A stretch of DNA of 64,000 nt from Verrucomicrobiota bacterium (GCA_004321905.1 SCQF01000053.1:1-64000), one strand, 5' to 3'. Counted from the first letter of the stretch, positions 26,070 through 34,893 are shown. Numbers and translations: made by a program. The notes: generated from the sequence alone by a model not told the origin.

Positions 26070-26116
26070 GGCATGCGGCCTACAACAGATGTAGGCCCGG
26101 TCCCCGACCGGGCGGG
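26070..26116. repeat. GTAGGCCCGGTCCCCGACCGGGC hairpin element
   Basis: GCGGCCTACAACAGATGTAGGC (hairpin CCTACA/TGTAGG) followed by CCCGGTCCCCGACCGGG. It forms two adjacent hairpins of the type commonly dispersed in PVC genomes. It lies between hepT and a 42-aa ORF. Confidence 0.5.
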
Positions 26117-26124
26117 AAGCATGC

Positions 26125-26253
26125 ATGAGAAAAAGAGATGCCTTTAATTACGCGCTGTTGGCGACTGGCCTACTGGCCATGCTCCTCTCGTTTCCCGACC
26201 TGCGCGGCATCGGCTACTTTCTGCTGGCCATCATAGCCGTGTTGTTGCGTTGA
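26125..26253 (+). CDS. Putative 42-aa membrane peptide
   Basis: Short ORF below the track cutoff. It starts at ATG 26125 with a purine-rich GCGGGAAG upstream and encodes a basic N-terminus (MRKRDAFNY) and two hydrophobic stretches (ALLATGLLAMLLSF and YFLLAIIAVLLR) separated by PDLRGIG, a helical hairpin. The composition is characteristic of real small membrane proteins. It is flanked by repeats on both sides and lies between the toxin-antitoxin pair and uvrB. Homology cannot be judged by eye. Confidence 0.5.
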   Translation: MRKRDAFNYALLATGLLAMLLSFPDLRGIGYFLLAIIAVLLR

Positions 26254-26261
26254 ATTCGCGT

Positions 26262-26321
26262 GGTAGGGCGACGCCTCTGGCGGAGCCGCGAAGGACGGCT
26301 CACCGGGACGGTTCGCCCTAC
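26262..26321. repeat. GTAGGGCGACGCCTC element (intergenic copy)
   Basis: GGTAGGGCGACGCCTCTGGCGGAGCCG...CGGCTCACCGGGACGGTTCGCCCTACC: about 60 bp with inverted termini GTAGGGCG/CGCCCTAC and inner GAGCCG/CGGCTC. It is the most complete copy of the family in the window. Confidence 0.85.
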
Positions 26322-26370
26322 CCAACAGGGGGAGTGCTGTCGTTAGATGGTTATGCGCATCGGGGCAATT

Positions 26371-26388
26371 TTTTCCAAGCCTTGGAAA
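26371..26388. repeat. TTTTCCAAGCCTTGGAAA palindrome upstream of uvrB
   Basis: A single copy about 65 bp before the uvrB ATG. The surrounding 26322-26451 stretch has no other recognisable feature. Confidence 0.85.
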
Positions 26389-26451
26389 CCGGCGGACTTT
26401 TCTTTCGCGGCCAGTCTGCTATGGTGTGCGGCGGACAAGGCACTACAGATT

Positions 26452-28599
26452 ATGGCGGCAAATTTTCAATTGGTTGCGGACTATCAGCCGACCGGCGATC
26501 AGCCGGAGGCGATTGAGTCACTCGTTTATGGGTTGGAACACGACCGGCGTTTCCAGACCTTGGAAGGCGTCACTGGCTCCGGCAAGACGTTCGCGGTGGC
26601 GAACGTCATCCAGCGCTGGGGCCGGCCAACGCTGGTGGTCTCACATAACAAGACGCTCGCGGCGCAGCTCTATGCAGAACTGAAGGGTTTCTTCCCGCAC
26701 AACGCGGTCGAATATTTTGTCAGCTACTATGACTACTACCAGCCGGAAGCCTACATCCCGGCGACCGACACGTTCATCGAGAAAGATTCCGCGATCAACG
26801 ACGAAATCGAGCGCTTGCGGCTCGCGGCGACCGATGCGCTGATGAACCGGGAGGACGTCATCATCGTGGCCTCGGTCTCCTGTATCTATGGTTTGGGATC
26901 GCCAGAGGACTACCGCGACATGCTCGTGCGGGTGGAGCGCGGGCAGTCCATTGACCGCGACAGTGTGATGATGAAGCTGGTGGAAATCCAGTATGCGCGC
27001 AACGACTATGAGCCGGTGCCCGGCACGTTCCGCGTACGCGGCGACACGCTCGATATTTTCCCGGCCTATCGTAAGGATGGGCTGCGGATTGATTTTTTCG
27101 GGCCGCAGGTCGAAGGCATCCACACGATTGACGCCACGACGGCCAAAAACACCGGCAACTTGGAGCGCGTGGTGATCTCGCCGGCGTCGCATTTCGTGAT
27201 GCCGGCGGACAAAATCGAACGGTCACTCGGCGCGATCCGCGCCGAGATGGAGGCGCGCGTCAAGGAGTTCACCGAGCAGAACAAACTACTGGAAGCGCAG
27301 CGTTTGAAAATGCGCACGACCTATGACCTTGAGATGCTCAAGGAGATGGGCTATTGCGGCGGGATTGAGAATTACTCGCGACACTTGACTGGTCGCCCCG
27401 CGGGTGCGCGACCGGCGACACTCTTCGATTTCTTTCCGGAAAAATTTCTGACCGTACTCGACGAAAGCCATGTGACGGTGCCACAACTGCGGGCGATGTT
27501 CAACGGCGACAAGGCGCGTAAAACCGTGCTGGTGGAGCACGGCTTTCGGTTGCCCTCGGCGCTCGACAACCGCCCGATGAATTTCGACGAGTTTCTGGCC
27601 GTCAGCGGCCCGATCCTTTTCACCTCGGCGACGCCCGGCCCATTTGAGTATCAGGTCGGCGGTACACCGGTGCCGCAGGTCATCCGTCCCACCGGCCTGC
27701 TCGATCCGCCGGTCGAGGTACGCCCGCTGGGCACGCAAGTGGACGACCTGACCGAGGAAATCCGCACGCGCGCCGAGAAGAATGAGCGTACGCTGGTCAC
27801 TACGCTGACGAAAAAAACGGCCGAGGACCTTTCGACGTACTTGTTGAACCTTGGGCTGCGCGTGAAGTATCTGCACTCCGACATCGATACCATGGAGCGC
27901 GTCCAGATTTTGCGCGGCCTGCGCGCCGCAGAGTTCGATTGCCTGATCGGCATCAACCTGCTGCGCGAGGGTCTCGACCTGCCGGAGGTCACGCTCGTCG
28001 CCGTGCTCGATGCCGACAAGGAAGGCTTCCTGCGCTCCGAGACCGCGCTGATCCAGACCGCGGGGCGCGCCGCACGTAACGTCAACGGCTTGGTCATCCT
28101 GTACGCTGATAAAATCACCGACTCGATGCGCGGGATGATGGAGAAGTGCCGGGCGCGCCGCGAAAAACAGGCGGCTTATAACAAGGAACACGGCATCACA
28201 CCGCGCACGATTCAAAAAAATATTTTGGAAAGCATCCAGCAACAGAAGAAGGAAGCGCAGGAGATCGAAGAAGGCGTTATTACCGGAACAGGTGCGGACT
28301 ATAACGCCGTCGAGTTGATTGCCGAGTTGGAAAAGGAAATGATCGAAGCGGCGGAAGCGTTGGAATTCGAGCGCGCGGCCTTGCTGCGCGACCAAATTCA
28401 CGAACTCCAGGCGGCGCAGAAGTCCGAGAACGAGAAGGGTGGGGCGGGTGCGAAAAAAGAGAAGGGCCAGCGTGGACGCAAACCACGTGTTGCCGGAATC
28501 GAAAACGCGGCGGTGGAATCTACTGGCGCACAGACGAAAACTGCGGTAGAAAAACCTGTCAAGCGCGGACGTAAACCGACCGCCGGGAAACGTAAATGA
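26452..28599 (+). CDS. uvrB: Excinuclease ABC subunit B with AT-hook-like tail
   Basis: 715-aa damage-verifying helicase of nucleotide excision repair, acting with UvrA and UvrC. Walker A is GVTGSGKTF near residue 40, the beta-hairpin that probes DNA is in YYDYYQPEAYIP, motif II lies in LDESHVTVPQ, and motif VI in QTAGRAARN. The UVR motif that contacts UvrC is near 620-655 (ELEKEMIEAAEALEFERAALLRD). Beyond it is an extra tail of about 55 residues, rich in Lys/Arg/Ala, with two AT-hook-like cores (RGRKPRV and RGRKPTAG). The ATG at 26452 gives the normal start (MAANFQLVADYQPTGDQP). The stop overlaps nadC as ATGA. Confidence 0.96.
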   Translation: MAANFQLVADYQPTGDQPEAIESLVYGLEHDRRFQTLEGVTGSGKTFAVANVIQRWGRPTLVVSHNKTLAAQLYAELKGFFPHNAVEYFVSYYDYYQPEAYIPATDTFIEKDSAINDEIERLRLAATDALMNREDVIIVASVSCIYGLGSPEDYRDMLVRVERGQSIDRDSVMMKLVEIQYARNDYEPVPGTFRVRGDTLDIFPAYRKDGLRIDFFGPQVEGIHTIDATTAKNTGNLERVVISPASHFVMPADKIERSLGAIRAEMEARVKEFTEQNKLLEAQRLKMRTTYDLEMLKEMGYCGGIENYSRHLTGRPAGARPATLFDFFPEKFLTVLDESHVTVPQLRAMFNGDKARKTVLVEHGFRLPSALDNRPMNFDEFLAVSGPILFTSATPGPFEYQVGGTPVPQVIRPTGLLDPPVEVRPLGTQVDDLTEEIRTRAEKNERTLVTTLTKKTAEDLSTYLLNLGLRVKYLHSDIDTMERVQILRGLRAAEFDCLIGINLLREGLDLPEVTLVAVLDADKEGFLRSETALIQTAGRAARNVNGLVILYADKITDSMRGMMEKCRARREKQAAYNKEHGITPRTIQKNILESIQQQKKEAQEIEEGVITGTGADYNAVELIAELEKEMIEAAEALEFERAALLRDQIHELQAAQKSENEKGGAGAKKEKGQRGRKPRVAGIENAAVESTGAQTKTAVEKPVKRGRKPTAGKRK

Positions 28600-29459
28600 A
28601 TCTGCCCCAATTTTTGGAACAACAAGAGGTCCGCGAACTGATTTCGCGTGCACTGATCGAAGATCTTGGGCCGGGCGATCATACGAGCGAGGCGCTCGTC
28701 GGCGAGGACGATCTGGCGCATGCTGCCATCGTTTCGCGCGGCCACTATATCGTCGCCGGTGGGCCGGTCGCGGAGTTAGTTTTTCAAATCGTGGATCCGC
28801 ACGTCAGAACACGCCTGTTGATCCCTGATGGGCAGGCGGTGGGCCCCGGCGAGACGATCTTGCAGATCGAAGGCCGGGCGCGTGATCTACTGACCGCCGA
28901 ACGCACCGCGCTCAACTTCATCCAACAAATGACCGGTGTCGCGACGCTGACCCATCAATTCGTCGAGCGCGTGCAGCAATATGGCGTGCAAATTCTCGAC
29001 ACACGCAAGACCGTGCCAACATTACGGCGCTTACAGAAATATGCGGTCGCGTGTGGCGGCGGCATCAACCACCGCCTTGCGCTCTACGACCGGATTTTGA
29101 TCAAGGACAATCACCTCGCGTTCTGGCGGCGGCACGGCACCGGCAATCCCGCCGACGCCGTCCGCATCGCGCGCCAAAAATTCCCCGGTCTCGAAGTCGA
29201 GATCGAGGTTGAGAACGAGGACGAACTGCGGCAGGTGCTCGAAGCCAAACCTGACTGGATCATGCTCGACAACATGCCGCCGGCGACCATCCGCCGGTGC
29301 GTCGAGATCAATGCCAACCGTTGCAAGTTGGAAGCGTCGGGCGGCATCACGCTCGGCAACGTTTCCGCCTACGCGGTCACCGGCATCCAGGCGGTTTCCG
29401 TGGGTAGTCTGACCCATTCCGCGCAGGCCGCCGATCTTTCGCTGGATTTCGAAGCCTGA
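28596..29459 (+). CDS. nadC: Nicotinate-nucleotide pyrophosphorylase (carboxylating)
   Basis: 287-aa quinolinate phosphoribosyltransferase, converting quinolinate and PRPP to nicotinate mononucleotide in NAD synthesis. Family motifs are EDLGPGDHTSE near residue 22, the catalytic-site strand LDTRKTVPTLRRLQKYAV near 132-150 and CGGGINHRLALYDRILIKDNH near 152-172, plus ASGGI near the C-terminus. Length is typical. It overlaps uvrB by 4 nt and is probably translated from the same mRNA. Confidence 0.96.
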   Translation: MNLPQFLEQQEVRELISRALIEDLGPGDHTSEALVGEDDLAHAAIVSRGHYIVAGGPVAELVFQIVDPHVRTRLLIPDGQAVGPGETILQIEGRARDLLTAERTALNFIQQMTGVATLTHQFVERVQQYGVQILDTRKTVPTLRRLQKYAVACGGGINHRLALYDRILIKDNHLAFWRRHGTGNPADAVRIARQKFPGLEVEIEVENEDELRQVLEAKPDWIMLDNMPPATIRRCVEINANRCKLEASGGITLGNVSAYAVTGIQAVSVGSLTHSAQAADLSLDFEA

Positions 29460-29460
29460 T

Positions 29461-29508
29461 TTCCAAGAAGTGGAAAATCGCGCCTTTTACTTTTCCAAGC
29501 CTTGGAAA
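29461..29508. repeat. Twin palindrome between convergent nadC and batE
   Basis: A degenerate copy TTCCAAGAAGTGGAAA (29461-29476) and a perfect TTTTCCAAGCCTTGGAAA (29491-29508), centres about 31 bp apart, fill the gap between the ends of nadC and batE. Confidence 0.85.
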
Positions 29509-29511
29509 CCT

Positions 29512-30258
29512 TCAATTGGGTGCGCTACAAACTGCGACGCAATTGCTTTGCGGCAGCCAACCGGCCCGCGCGCCTTGCTGGATGTGCCACCACGCGCCGT
29601 CGCGTGATTCGATATGGACGATGGAACCGGCGGGCAGCGCAAAGAGTTTGATGGTGTTGACGAGTGGCGCCGATAGCGCGCTGGCGGGTTGAATGACCAC
29701 GGCTTCCGGCTGACGAATTTGTAGATCAAACCAATATCCGACGCCCCCCAGCGCTAGCAGCAACACAACCAATAGAAAGATTACGACAACGCGAAATAGT
29801 GCGCGGCGGGCCGACCACAGCAAAGCCAGACACGCCGCGCCGGCCAAGATCCAAAAATCAACGAGCGCCGCCAGCCGCCACTCAGCCGCGTTCAAAGATT
29901 GGAAAAAATGTTCCCACGATGCGGGCGTGGGTGGCGTGGCGCCGGTTTGCTCTTGAGCAAATTGCAAGTTGGCAATGATGTCCGCATCGCGCGGCGCGAG
30001 GTGCCACGCCCGGCGATAGGCCAGTACTGCCGCGCCGCCGCGTCCCGCTCGAAATTCTGCGTTGCCCAGGTTGAAATAAACTTCTGGCGTGCGCTGGCCT
30101 TGGGCGACGAGCGCAAGATAGTTCGTGGCGGCTTCTGCAAATTGGCCGGCATCATAAGCTCGTCCAGCCTTTTGAAACAGCTCGCTCGGAGTTAGAGTGC
30201 CCCAAGCGGAGCCAGTTGCCAGCGTCACCGAGAGCAAGAGGTGTCTCCAGTTTTTCAT
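29512..30258 (-). CDS. batE: BatE-like TPR and SH3 membrane protein
   Basis: Last gene of the Bat operon, 248 aa. It has a signal peptide (LLLSVTLATGSAWG), tetratricopeptide repeats from about 25 to 100 (AEAATNYLALVAQGQRTPEVYFNLGNAEFRAG), two adjacent hydrophobic helices (WILAGAACLALLWS and VVVIFLLVVLLLALGGVGYW) and a C-terminal SH3-type domain (LFALPAGSIVHIESRDGAWWHIQQG). This is the BatE architecture known from Bacteroidota and spirochaetes. Its ATG overlaps the batD stop. The specific function of BatE is not established. Confidence 0.85.
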   Translation of the reverse strand: MKNWRHLLLSVTLATGSAWGTLTPSELFQKAGRAYDAGQFAEAATNYLALVAQGQRTPEVYFNLGNAEFRAGRGGAAVLAYRRAWHLAPRDADIIANLQFAQEQTGATPPTPASWEHFFQSLNAAEWRLAALVDFWILAGAACLALLWSARRALFRVVVIFLLVVLLLALGGVGYWFDLQIRQPEAVVIQPASALSAPLVNTIKLFALPAGSIVHIESRDGAWWHIQQGARAGWLPQSNCVAVCSAPN

Positions 30259-32087
30259 AGGCGCACCTTCTCGAAATTTCGCAGCAGGTTGGCGATCTCT
30301 TGCAGCGTGCGGCGGCCAGCTTCACGATCCAAGGCGGCAGAACCCATTTGGCCAAAACGCGCGTGGTCGCAGAGTTCCAGCAAAGCGCGTACGCGTTCCG
30401 TGAGGGCCGCCGCGACCTGCGCGGTTTGCAGAACGTGGAGCAGACCATCCGGTGTGACGTCGCCCGGCGGCAGGTTGAGACGATTACCGAAGTAACTGCG
30501 GAGCGCATTGGCCAGCGCCTCGTAAAATTCCTCCCATTGGGACATCGCTAGCGCTTGTTCAGCGGTGCGCAAGGCGCGGCGCGCGCTACGCGGGGCCTGC
30601 TCGCGCCGTGCCCAGCGGACATCGCCGCTGCGCAACTGCCGTCGGCGGGCCAAAATAAACGCAACCACAACAGCCAGCGGTGGGATGGCTTGTAGCGACC
30701 AGAACCGGGGAGCAGACCATTCGGCCTCGTCATGAATGCGCCAATGGGTTGGGGCCGATTTCAAATAGGCAATATCGCGGCCGGTGGGTGTGGCGGCGGC
30801 CTGGGTGGGAGCCGTCAGCGGCGCGGCGCCGGCTGCGGCGGGGCGTAATTTCACGTCGAACGGGCCGGCGCTGAGCACCACATACTGTTCTTTTTCGGGG
30901 TCAAAGTAATTGAACCCAACGGCAGGGATTTGTTGGGCGTCAAGACTTCGCGGAATAAGCACTTGTTCGTAGGTTTTGCTGCCGCGCGTCTGGGTCTCGT
31001 CGAGTTCTTTGGCGGTCAACTTGGCGTCGTAGGTTTTCAGCAGCTCGCTGTTTCCAAGCATTGGAAAAGCGATCGAATCAAAGTTCCCATGTCCGGAAAT
31101 CCGCGCCGCCAACGTGACTGGATCGCCAACAGCGGCGCTGTCCGGCTTGACCTGCGCCGTCAGCGCGAACTGCCCGACGGCGCCATTAAAGTCCTTGGGC
31201 CGACCGTTTTCAGGCAGCGCACGTACGCTGAATTCCAACGGTTGGGTGGGGATATCAACCGGACGCGTCTCTGCCCGATTGAAAAGCGAATCCTGAAAAA
31301 AACGGTCGAAAAAAGGATCGTTGAATGGCCCGCCACGCTGTTGCCGTTCGCGTTGTACCACCAGCGCGCCACGGACCGTCGGGGCCAAATGCACAGGACC
31401 GGCAGATAGCGCGCGTGCCTGGCAACGGAATTGACGGGCCTCAAAAACCTGGCCGTTGAGCATGACGCGTTGGGCCGGTAATTCGCGGAACGCGGAAATG
31501 CTCAAGCCCGCCGGTTGCCAGTTGAGCAACGAAAAGCTGCTATCCAGCCGGATTTCCCGATGGAAAATGGAAAGTTGCAATTCGAACAACTGATTTTGAA
31601 AAAGATTGGTGGGCATGATATCCAACCGTGCAAAAAACAAATCGGATAATGCCGTATCCTTTTTCTCGCCGCTGGTGCCGGTGGCCGTGGGTGCGCCCAC
31701 GGTCAGTTCCAGCGCCCGTAATTGCAAAGTCTGGTTGCCAATTTTGTAATTGATCGGACCAATTTTAAGGGCGCCGGTGCGACGCGGGACGAGTTGATAG
31801 ACGAACGTCACCGACTGATCCATGCGGCCATTGATGATGCTGACTTGGGAATTCACGGACGGACCGGAGACATCGCAGTCCGGTAAACCGCCCAGCGGCG
31901 GCGGCGGCGGATTGCGCTCGCCGTGTACGGTGACGGTGGCTTGCGCTGCTTCGCCAAGCTGCAAGACGCGTGGTTGCACATCCAAATCCACGGAAACGGC
32001 GGCGGCAAACGTTTGCCGAACGAGCAGCAGCGCTGCAACCAGCAGTAACCCCGTCCAAAGTTTGGAAAATTGTTTCAACATGGTCAT
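30255..32087 (-). CDS. batD: BatD-like protein
   Basis: 610-aa secreted and membrane-anchored protein of the BatD family. An N-terminal hydrophobic signal (WTGLLLVAALLLV) is followed by immunoglobulin-like beta domains (VDLDVQPRVLQLGEAAQATVTVHG and later repeats). A membrane helix (LQAIPPLAVVVAFILA) near residue 480 precedes a cytoplasmic helical tail. The ATG at 32087 has no strong ribosome-binding site and 32081 is an alternative. Two copies of the TTCCAA palindrome lie inside the reading frame: one encodes FSKLW in the signal region and one encodes FPMLGN near residue 340. The stop overlaps batE. Confidence 0.85.
   Translation of the reverse strand: MTMLKQFSKLWTGLLLVAALLLVRQTFAAAVSVDLDVQPRVLQLGEAAQATVTVHGERNPPPPPLGGLPDCDVSGPSVNSQVSIINGRMDQSVTFVYQLVPRRTGALKIGPINYKIGNQTLQLRALELTVGAPTATGTSGEKKDTALSDLFFARLDIMPTNLFQNQLFELQLSIFHREIRLDSSFSLLNWQPAGLSISAFRELPAQRVMLNGQVFEARQFRCQARALSAGPVHLAPTVRGALVVQRERQQRGGPFNDPFFDRFFQDSLFNRAETRPVDIPTQPLEFSVRALPENGRPKDFNGAVGQFALTAQVKPDSAAVGDPVTLAARISGHGNFDSIAFPMLGNSELLKTYDAKLTAKELDETQTRGSKTYEQVLIPRSLDAQQIPAVGFNYFDPEKEQYVVLSAGPFDVKLRPAAAGAAPLTAPTQAAATPTGRDIAYLKSAPTHWRIHDEAEWSAPRFWSLQAIPPLAVVVAFILARRRQLRSGDVRWARREQAPRSARRALRTAEQALAMSQWEEFYEALANALRSYFGNRLNLPPGDVTPDGLLHVLQTAQVAAALTERVRALLELCDHARFGQMGSAALDREAGRRTLQEIANLLRNFEKVRL
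31051..31068. repeat. Palindrome copy inside batD
   Basis: TTTCCAAGCATTGGAAAA within the batD coding sequence, read in frame as FPMLGN. The reading frame is intact through it. Confidence 0.75.
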
Positions 32088-32108
32088 CGTGGTTTGATGA
32101 TAGCAACG

Positions 32109-32921
32109 TCACCAATCTTTTTCGACTGGTTCTGGCTGGCCGATGTTCACCCGTAATTTTTCGCGGTTCGCCTGCTCCTCTTGACGCATCGCGTTCAACA
32201 ACATCGCGGCTTCTTCCGGCGTCATCTCGTCTTTCTGCTCCTTGCCTTGTGCGGCCTTTTGCGTCTGTTGCTGATCCGACGTGGATGGCGGCTGTTGCGC
32301 AGATTGCTGTTGTTGCTTTTGATCTTGCTTGGAGTCCTGGTTTTGTTGATCGGACTTTTTATCCTGCGGCTTATCCGGCTGCTGCTCTTGCTTTTGCTGA
32401 TCCTGCTTTTGGTCTTTCTGTTGCGCTTGTTTCTGTTTTTCCAATTCTTGCTGGAGCCGCAGGCTCAATTCATAGTTCACCTTGGCATCCGCATCGGCAG
32501 GATCCAGCATGATGGCCTGCTCAAAATGTGTGGCGGCTTCGCCAAGTGTTTTTTGGGCATCATCAAGCTTGCCCTGCTGTCGTTGCGCCGCCCCTTTTCC
32601 CAACAACGCGTTGCCGCGGTTATACCAGGCTTTTTCTTGAAGGTGCAGGTCACCGCTACGCAAGGCTTGGGCCCAATGATCCGCCGCGATTTCCATGTGC
32701 CCCAGCCGGTAATCGGTGGCCGCCTCGTTGTAGCGTGCGACAGCGGGATCGAGCTTTTTGGCGGGCGCATTCGTCGCGGCATCCGCAAACGCCTGCCGCG
32801 CCAGATCATATTGTTTGGCCCCATACGCGCGCGCGCCAACCTCGAGCGCTTGGCGCGGGTCGGTCGCCTGTGCGCACAACGCCAGCAGAGTGGGCGTCAG
32901 CAATAGGAGCCGCCGCTTCAT
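32109..32921 (-). CDS. batC: BatC-like TPR protein with Gln/Lys-rich tail
   Basis: 270-aa exported protein of the Bat operon. It has a short signal peptide (LLLLTPTLLALCAQA), a TPR region (YNEAATDYRLGHMEIAADHWAQALRSGD, AWYNRGNALLGKGAA, FEQAIMLDPADADAKVNYEL), and then a low-complexity segment of about 70 residues made almost entirely of Gln, Lys and Asp. The end is MTPEEAAMLLNAMRQEE, a motif common to BatC-like proteins. It probably serves as a periplasmic scaffold with BatA and BatB. The start overlaps the batB stop as ATGA. Confidence 0.85.
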   Translation of the reverse strand: MKRRLLLLTPTLLALCAQATDPRQALEVGARAYGAKQYDLARQAFADAATNAPAKKLDPAVARYNEAATDYRLGHMEIAADHWAQALRSGDLHLQEKAWYNRGNALLGKGAAQRQQGKLDDAQKTLGEAATHFEQAIMLDPADADAKVNYELSLRLQQELEKQKQAQQKDQKQDQQKQEQQPDKPQDKKSDQQNQDSKQDQKQQQQSAQQPPSTSDQQQTQKAAQGKEQKDEMTPEEAAMLLNAMRQEEQANREKLRVNIGQPEPVEKDW

Positions 32922-33931
32922 GTTGCCACCTCCCGGGTGCGCTTGCGTGGCGCGATCAAAGCTTCACCCAGCAACAGCAGCAAGGCCCCACCGACAAACC
33001 AAGGGTAACGCTCCTCGAAAATTTTTGAAAGTCGTCCGGCTTGTTCGGCGCGTTTGAGCTGCGCGATGCCTAAATCATAAATACGCTCCAAACCAAAATC
33101 ACCCGGCGTGGCGCGCACATATGCGCCGCCGGTGTCCACCGCGAGTCGTCGCAAAACATCCTCGTGTAGTGCGGTCTTGACCACGTTGCCTTGCCGGTCT
33201 TTGAAAAAGCCTGCGCGGCCCTCGGCTTCGTCCGGGATCAGCTCGCCTTCGGGACTGCCGATCCCTACGGCATAGACGCGGATGTTTTTTTCTTTCAGTT
33301 CCGGAATGAGCGCCAGCGGATCGCCCTCCAGATCATCACCATCGGTGACCAACACAATGGCGCGGTCAGCGCTGCCGCCGGCCTCGAAACTCCGTACAGC
33401 AGTTTCGAGCGCTTGCGCAATCGCAGTGCCACCGCGCGGCACAAATCCAACGTACACATCTTCCAGCATCGCGGCGAAGGCCGGATAGTCAATCGTCAGC
33501 GGACACGCCGCATAACTGCTGCCGGCGAAAGCGATCAGCCCGATGCGGTCACCGTGTAATTTGCCGACGAGATCGCGCACGCCCCACTTCGCACGCTGCA
33601 ACCGGTTCGGCTTGAGATCCTGTGCCGACATGCTGCGCGAGGTGTCCAACACGACGAGGATATCCAAGCCGCGCCGCTTGACGTCTTCCCAGCGGAAGCC
33701 CCATTGCGGTCGTGCCAGCGCGACCATCAGCAGTGCGGTGGCGGCCAGCCACAAAACCAGTCGCCAGCGCTGGCGTTGCGGGCTACGCTCCGGCGTCATG
33801 ACCGGCCAAAGATTTTGTGCCACGAGTCGGGTCAGTTGGCGTTCGCGGCGGCGCAGCAACGCCAAGAGTAACCAAGCCAGCAGGGGAACACCCCAAAGTG
33901 CGTGCAGCCATTCTGGATGTCCGAATTGCAT
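32918..33931 (-). CDS. batB: BatB-like von Willebrand factor A membrane protein
   Basis: 337-aa protein with two N-terminal membrane helices (LHALWGVPLLAWLLLALL and LVLWLAATALLMVALARP), a von Willebrand A domain and a C-terminal helix. The metal-ion-dependent adhesion site is DILVVLDTSRSMS near residue 90, with a downstream Thr in FVPRGGTAI and Asp in LVTDGDD, so the site is complete. The ATG at 33931 lies 2 nt after the batA stop, and the track start is 26 residues longer and overlaps batA. BatA and BatB are thought to work together at the membrane. Confidence 0.9.
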   Translation of the reverse strand: MQFGHPEWLHALWGVPLLAWLLLALLRRRERQLTRLVAQNLWPVMTPERSPQRQRWRLVLWLAATALLMVALARPQWGFRWEDVKRRGLDILVVLDTSRSMSAQDLKPNRLQRAKWGVRDLVGKLHGDRIGLIAFAGSSYAACPLTIDYPAFAAMLEDVYVGFVPRGGTAIAQALETAVRSFEAGGSADRAIVLVTDGDDLEGDPLALIPELKEKNIRVYAVGIGSPEGELIPDEAEGRAGFFKDRQGNVVKTALHEDVLRRLAVDTGGAYVRATPGDFGLERIYDLGIAQLKRAEQAGRLSKIFEERYPWFVGGALLLLLGEALIAPRKRTREVAT

Positions 33932-33933
33932 GG

Positions 33934-34893
33934 CTACGGGAGCCTCCCGAGGCGCGTCAGCGCCAGCCACTTTTCCAAGCCCAGGAAAATCAGCGCCCAA
34001 ATTATCCAAGGCTTGGAAAGTTCGCGGTAGCGCGTGAAATGTTCGACTTGAATGTCGGTTTTTTCCATGCGGTCAATTTGTTCATAGACGCGCTGCAGAC
34101 CGCTCAGACTGGCGGCACAGAAATAGGTGGCGCCGGTGCTTTCGGCGATGCGTTTGAGCGCGGCTTCATCCACGCCTTCGCCGGCAGAGGCATACTGGGC
34201 TTCGCGACCGCTCGCGCCGACCGTATAAATTTTGATGCCCAGGGCCTTGGCGGCCTGTGCGGCATTTTCCGGCGCGAGCGTGCCAAAGTTGTTCATACCG
34301 TCGGTCAGCAGCACGACCACCTTGCTCTTGGCCTGACTATCGCGCAGGCGGTTGATGGCGGAAGCCATGCCGTCGCCGATTGCGGTGCTGTCGCCCAGCA
34401 TACCGGGCCGGAGATTGCGCATGCGTTCCAGCAGCCAGCCGTGGTCGAGCGTCAGCGGGCAGAGCGTGTACGGAAAGGCCGAGAAGCCGATCATGCCCAA
34501 CCGGTCGTGCGGGCGATTTTGGATGAATTTATCCAGCACCAATTTGACGGCGTCGAGTCGGTTGAGCGTGCGGGTCGGCGTGGAAAAGTCCGGCGTCATC
34601 ATCGAGGGCGAGACGTCCACCAGCAATACGATGTCCACGACTTCGGTGCGCACGCGGCTTTCTTCGAGGCCTTTCTGCGGACGGGCCAAGGCCACCACCA
34701 GGCAGAGCAGCCCGATCCCGAACAACGTCGGGAGCGCCGGTTGCAAGCGCACCGCCCAACTGCGCGGTAATTTGGCCAATGCGGCACCGTCGCTGAAATT
34801 CAGGGTGGGCATGCGCGGCCGGGCATGGCGCAACCAGAGCGCCGCCGGAATCAGCAGCGCGAGCAACAGCAACCATGGATAGGCGAAGGTCAT
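33934..34893 (-). CDS. batA: BatA-like von Willebrand factor A membrane protein
   Basis: 319-aa paralogue of BatB with the same topology: two N-terminal hydrophobic helices (YPWLLLLALLIPAALWL and LPTLFGIGLLCLVVALARP), a von Willebrand A domain with DIVLLVDVSPSMM near residue 90 and LLTDGMNNFG, and a C-terminal hydrophobic helix. The last 30 residues (ELSKPWIIWALIFLGLEKWLALTRLG) are encoded by two palindromes 31 bp apart (33971-33989 and 34004-34019), so the closing membrane anchor coincides with the repeat. The start overlaps the upstream gene. Confidence 0.9.
   Translation of the reverse strand: MTFAYPWLLLLALLIPAALWLRHARPRMPTLNFSDGAALAKLPRSWAVRLQPALPTLFGIGLLCLVVALARPQKGLEESRVRTEVVDIVLLVDVSPSMMTPDFSTPTRTLNRLDAVKLVLDKFIQNRPHDRLGMIGFSAFPYTLCPLTLDHGWLLERMRNLRPGMLGDSTAIGDGMASAINRLRDSQAKSKVVVLLTDGMNNFGTLAPENAAQAAKALGIKIYTVGASGREAQYASAGEGVDEAALKRIAESTGATYFCAASLSGLQRVYEQIDRMEKTDIQVEHFTRYRELSKPWIIWALIFLGLEKWLALTRLGRLP
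33971..34019. repeat. Twin palindrome inside the 3' end of batA
   Basis: TTTTCCAAGCCCAGGAAAA and TATCCAAGGCTTGGAAA, centres about 31 bp apart, wholly within the batA reading frame. Confidence 0.8.
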
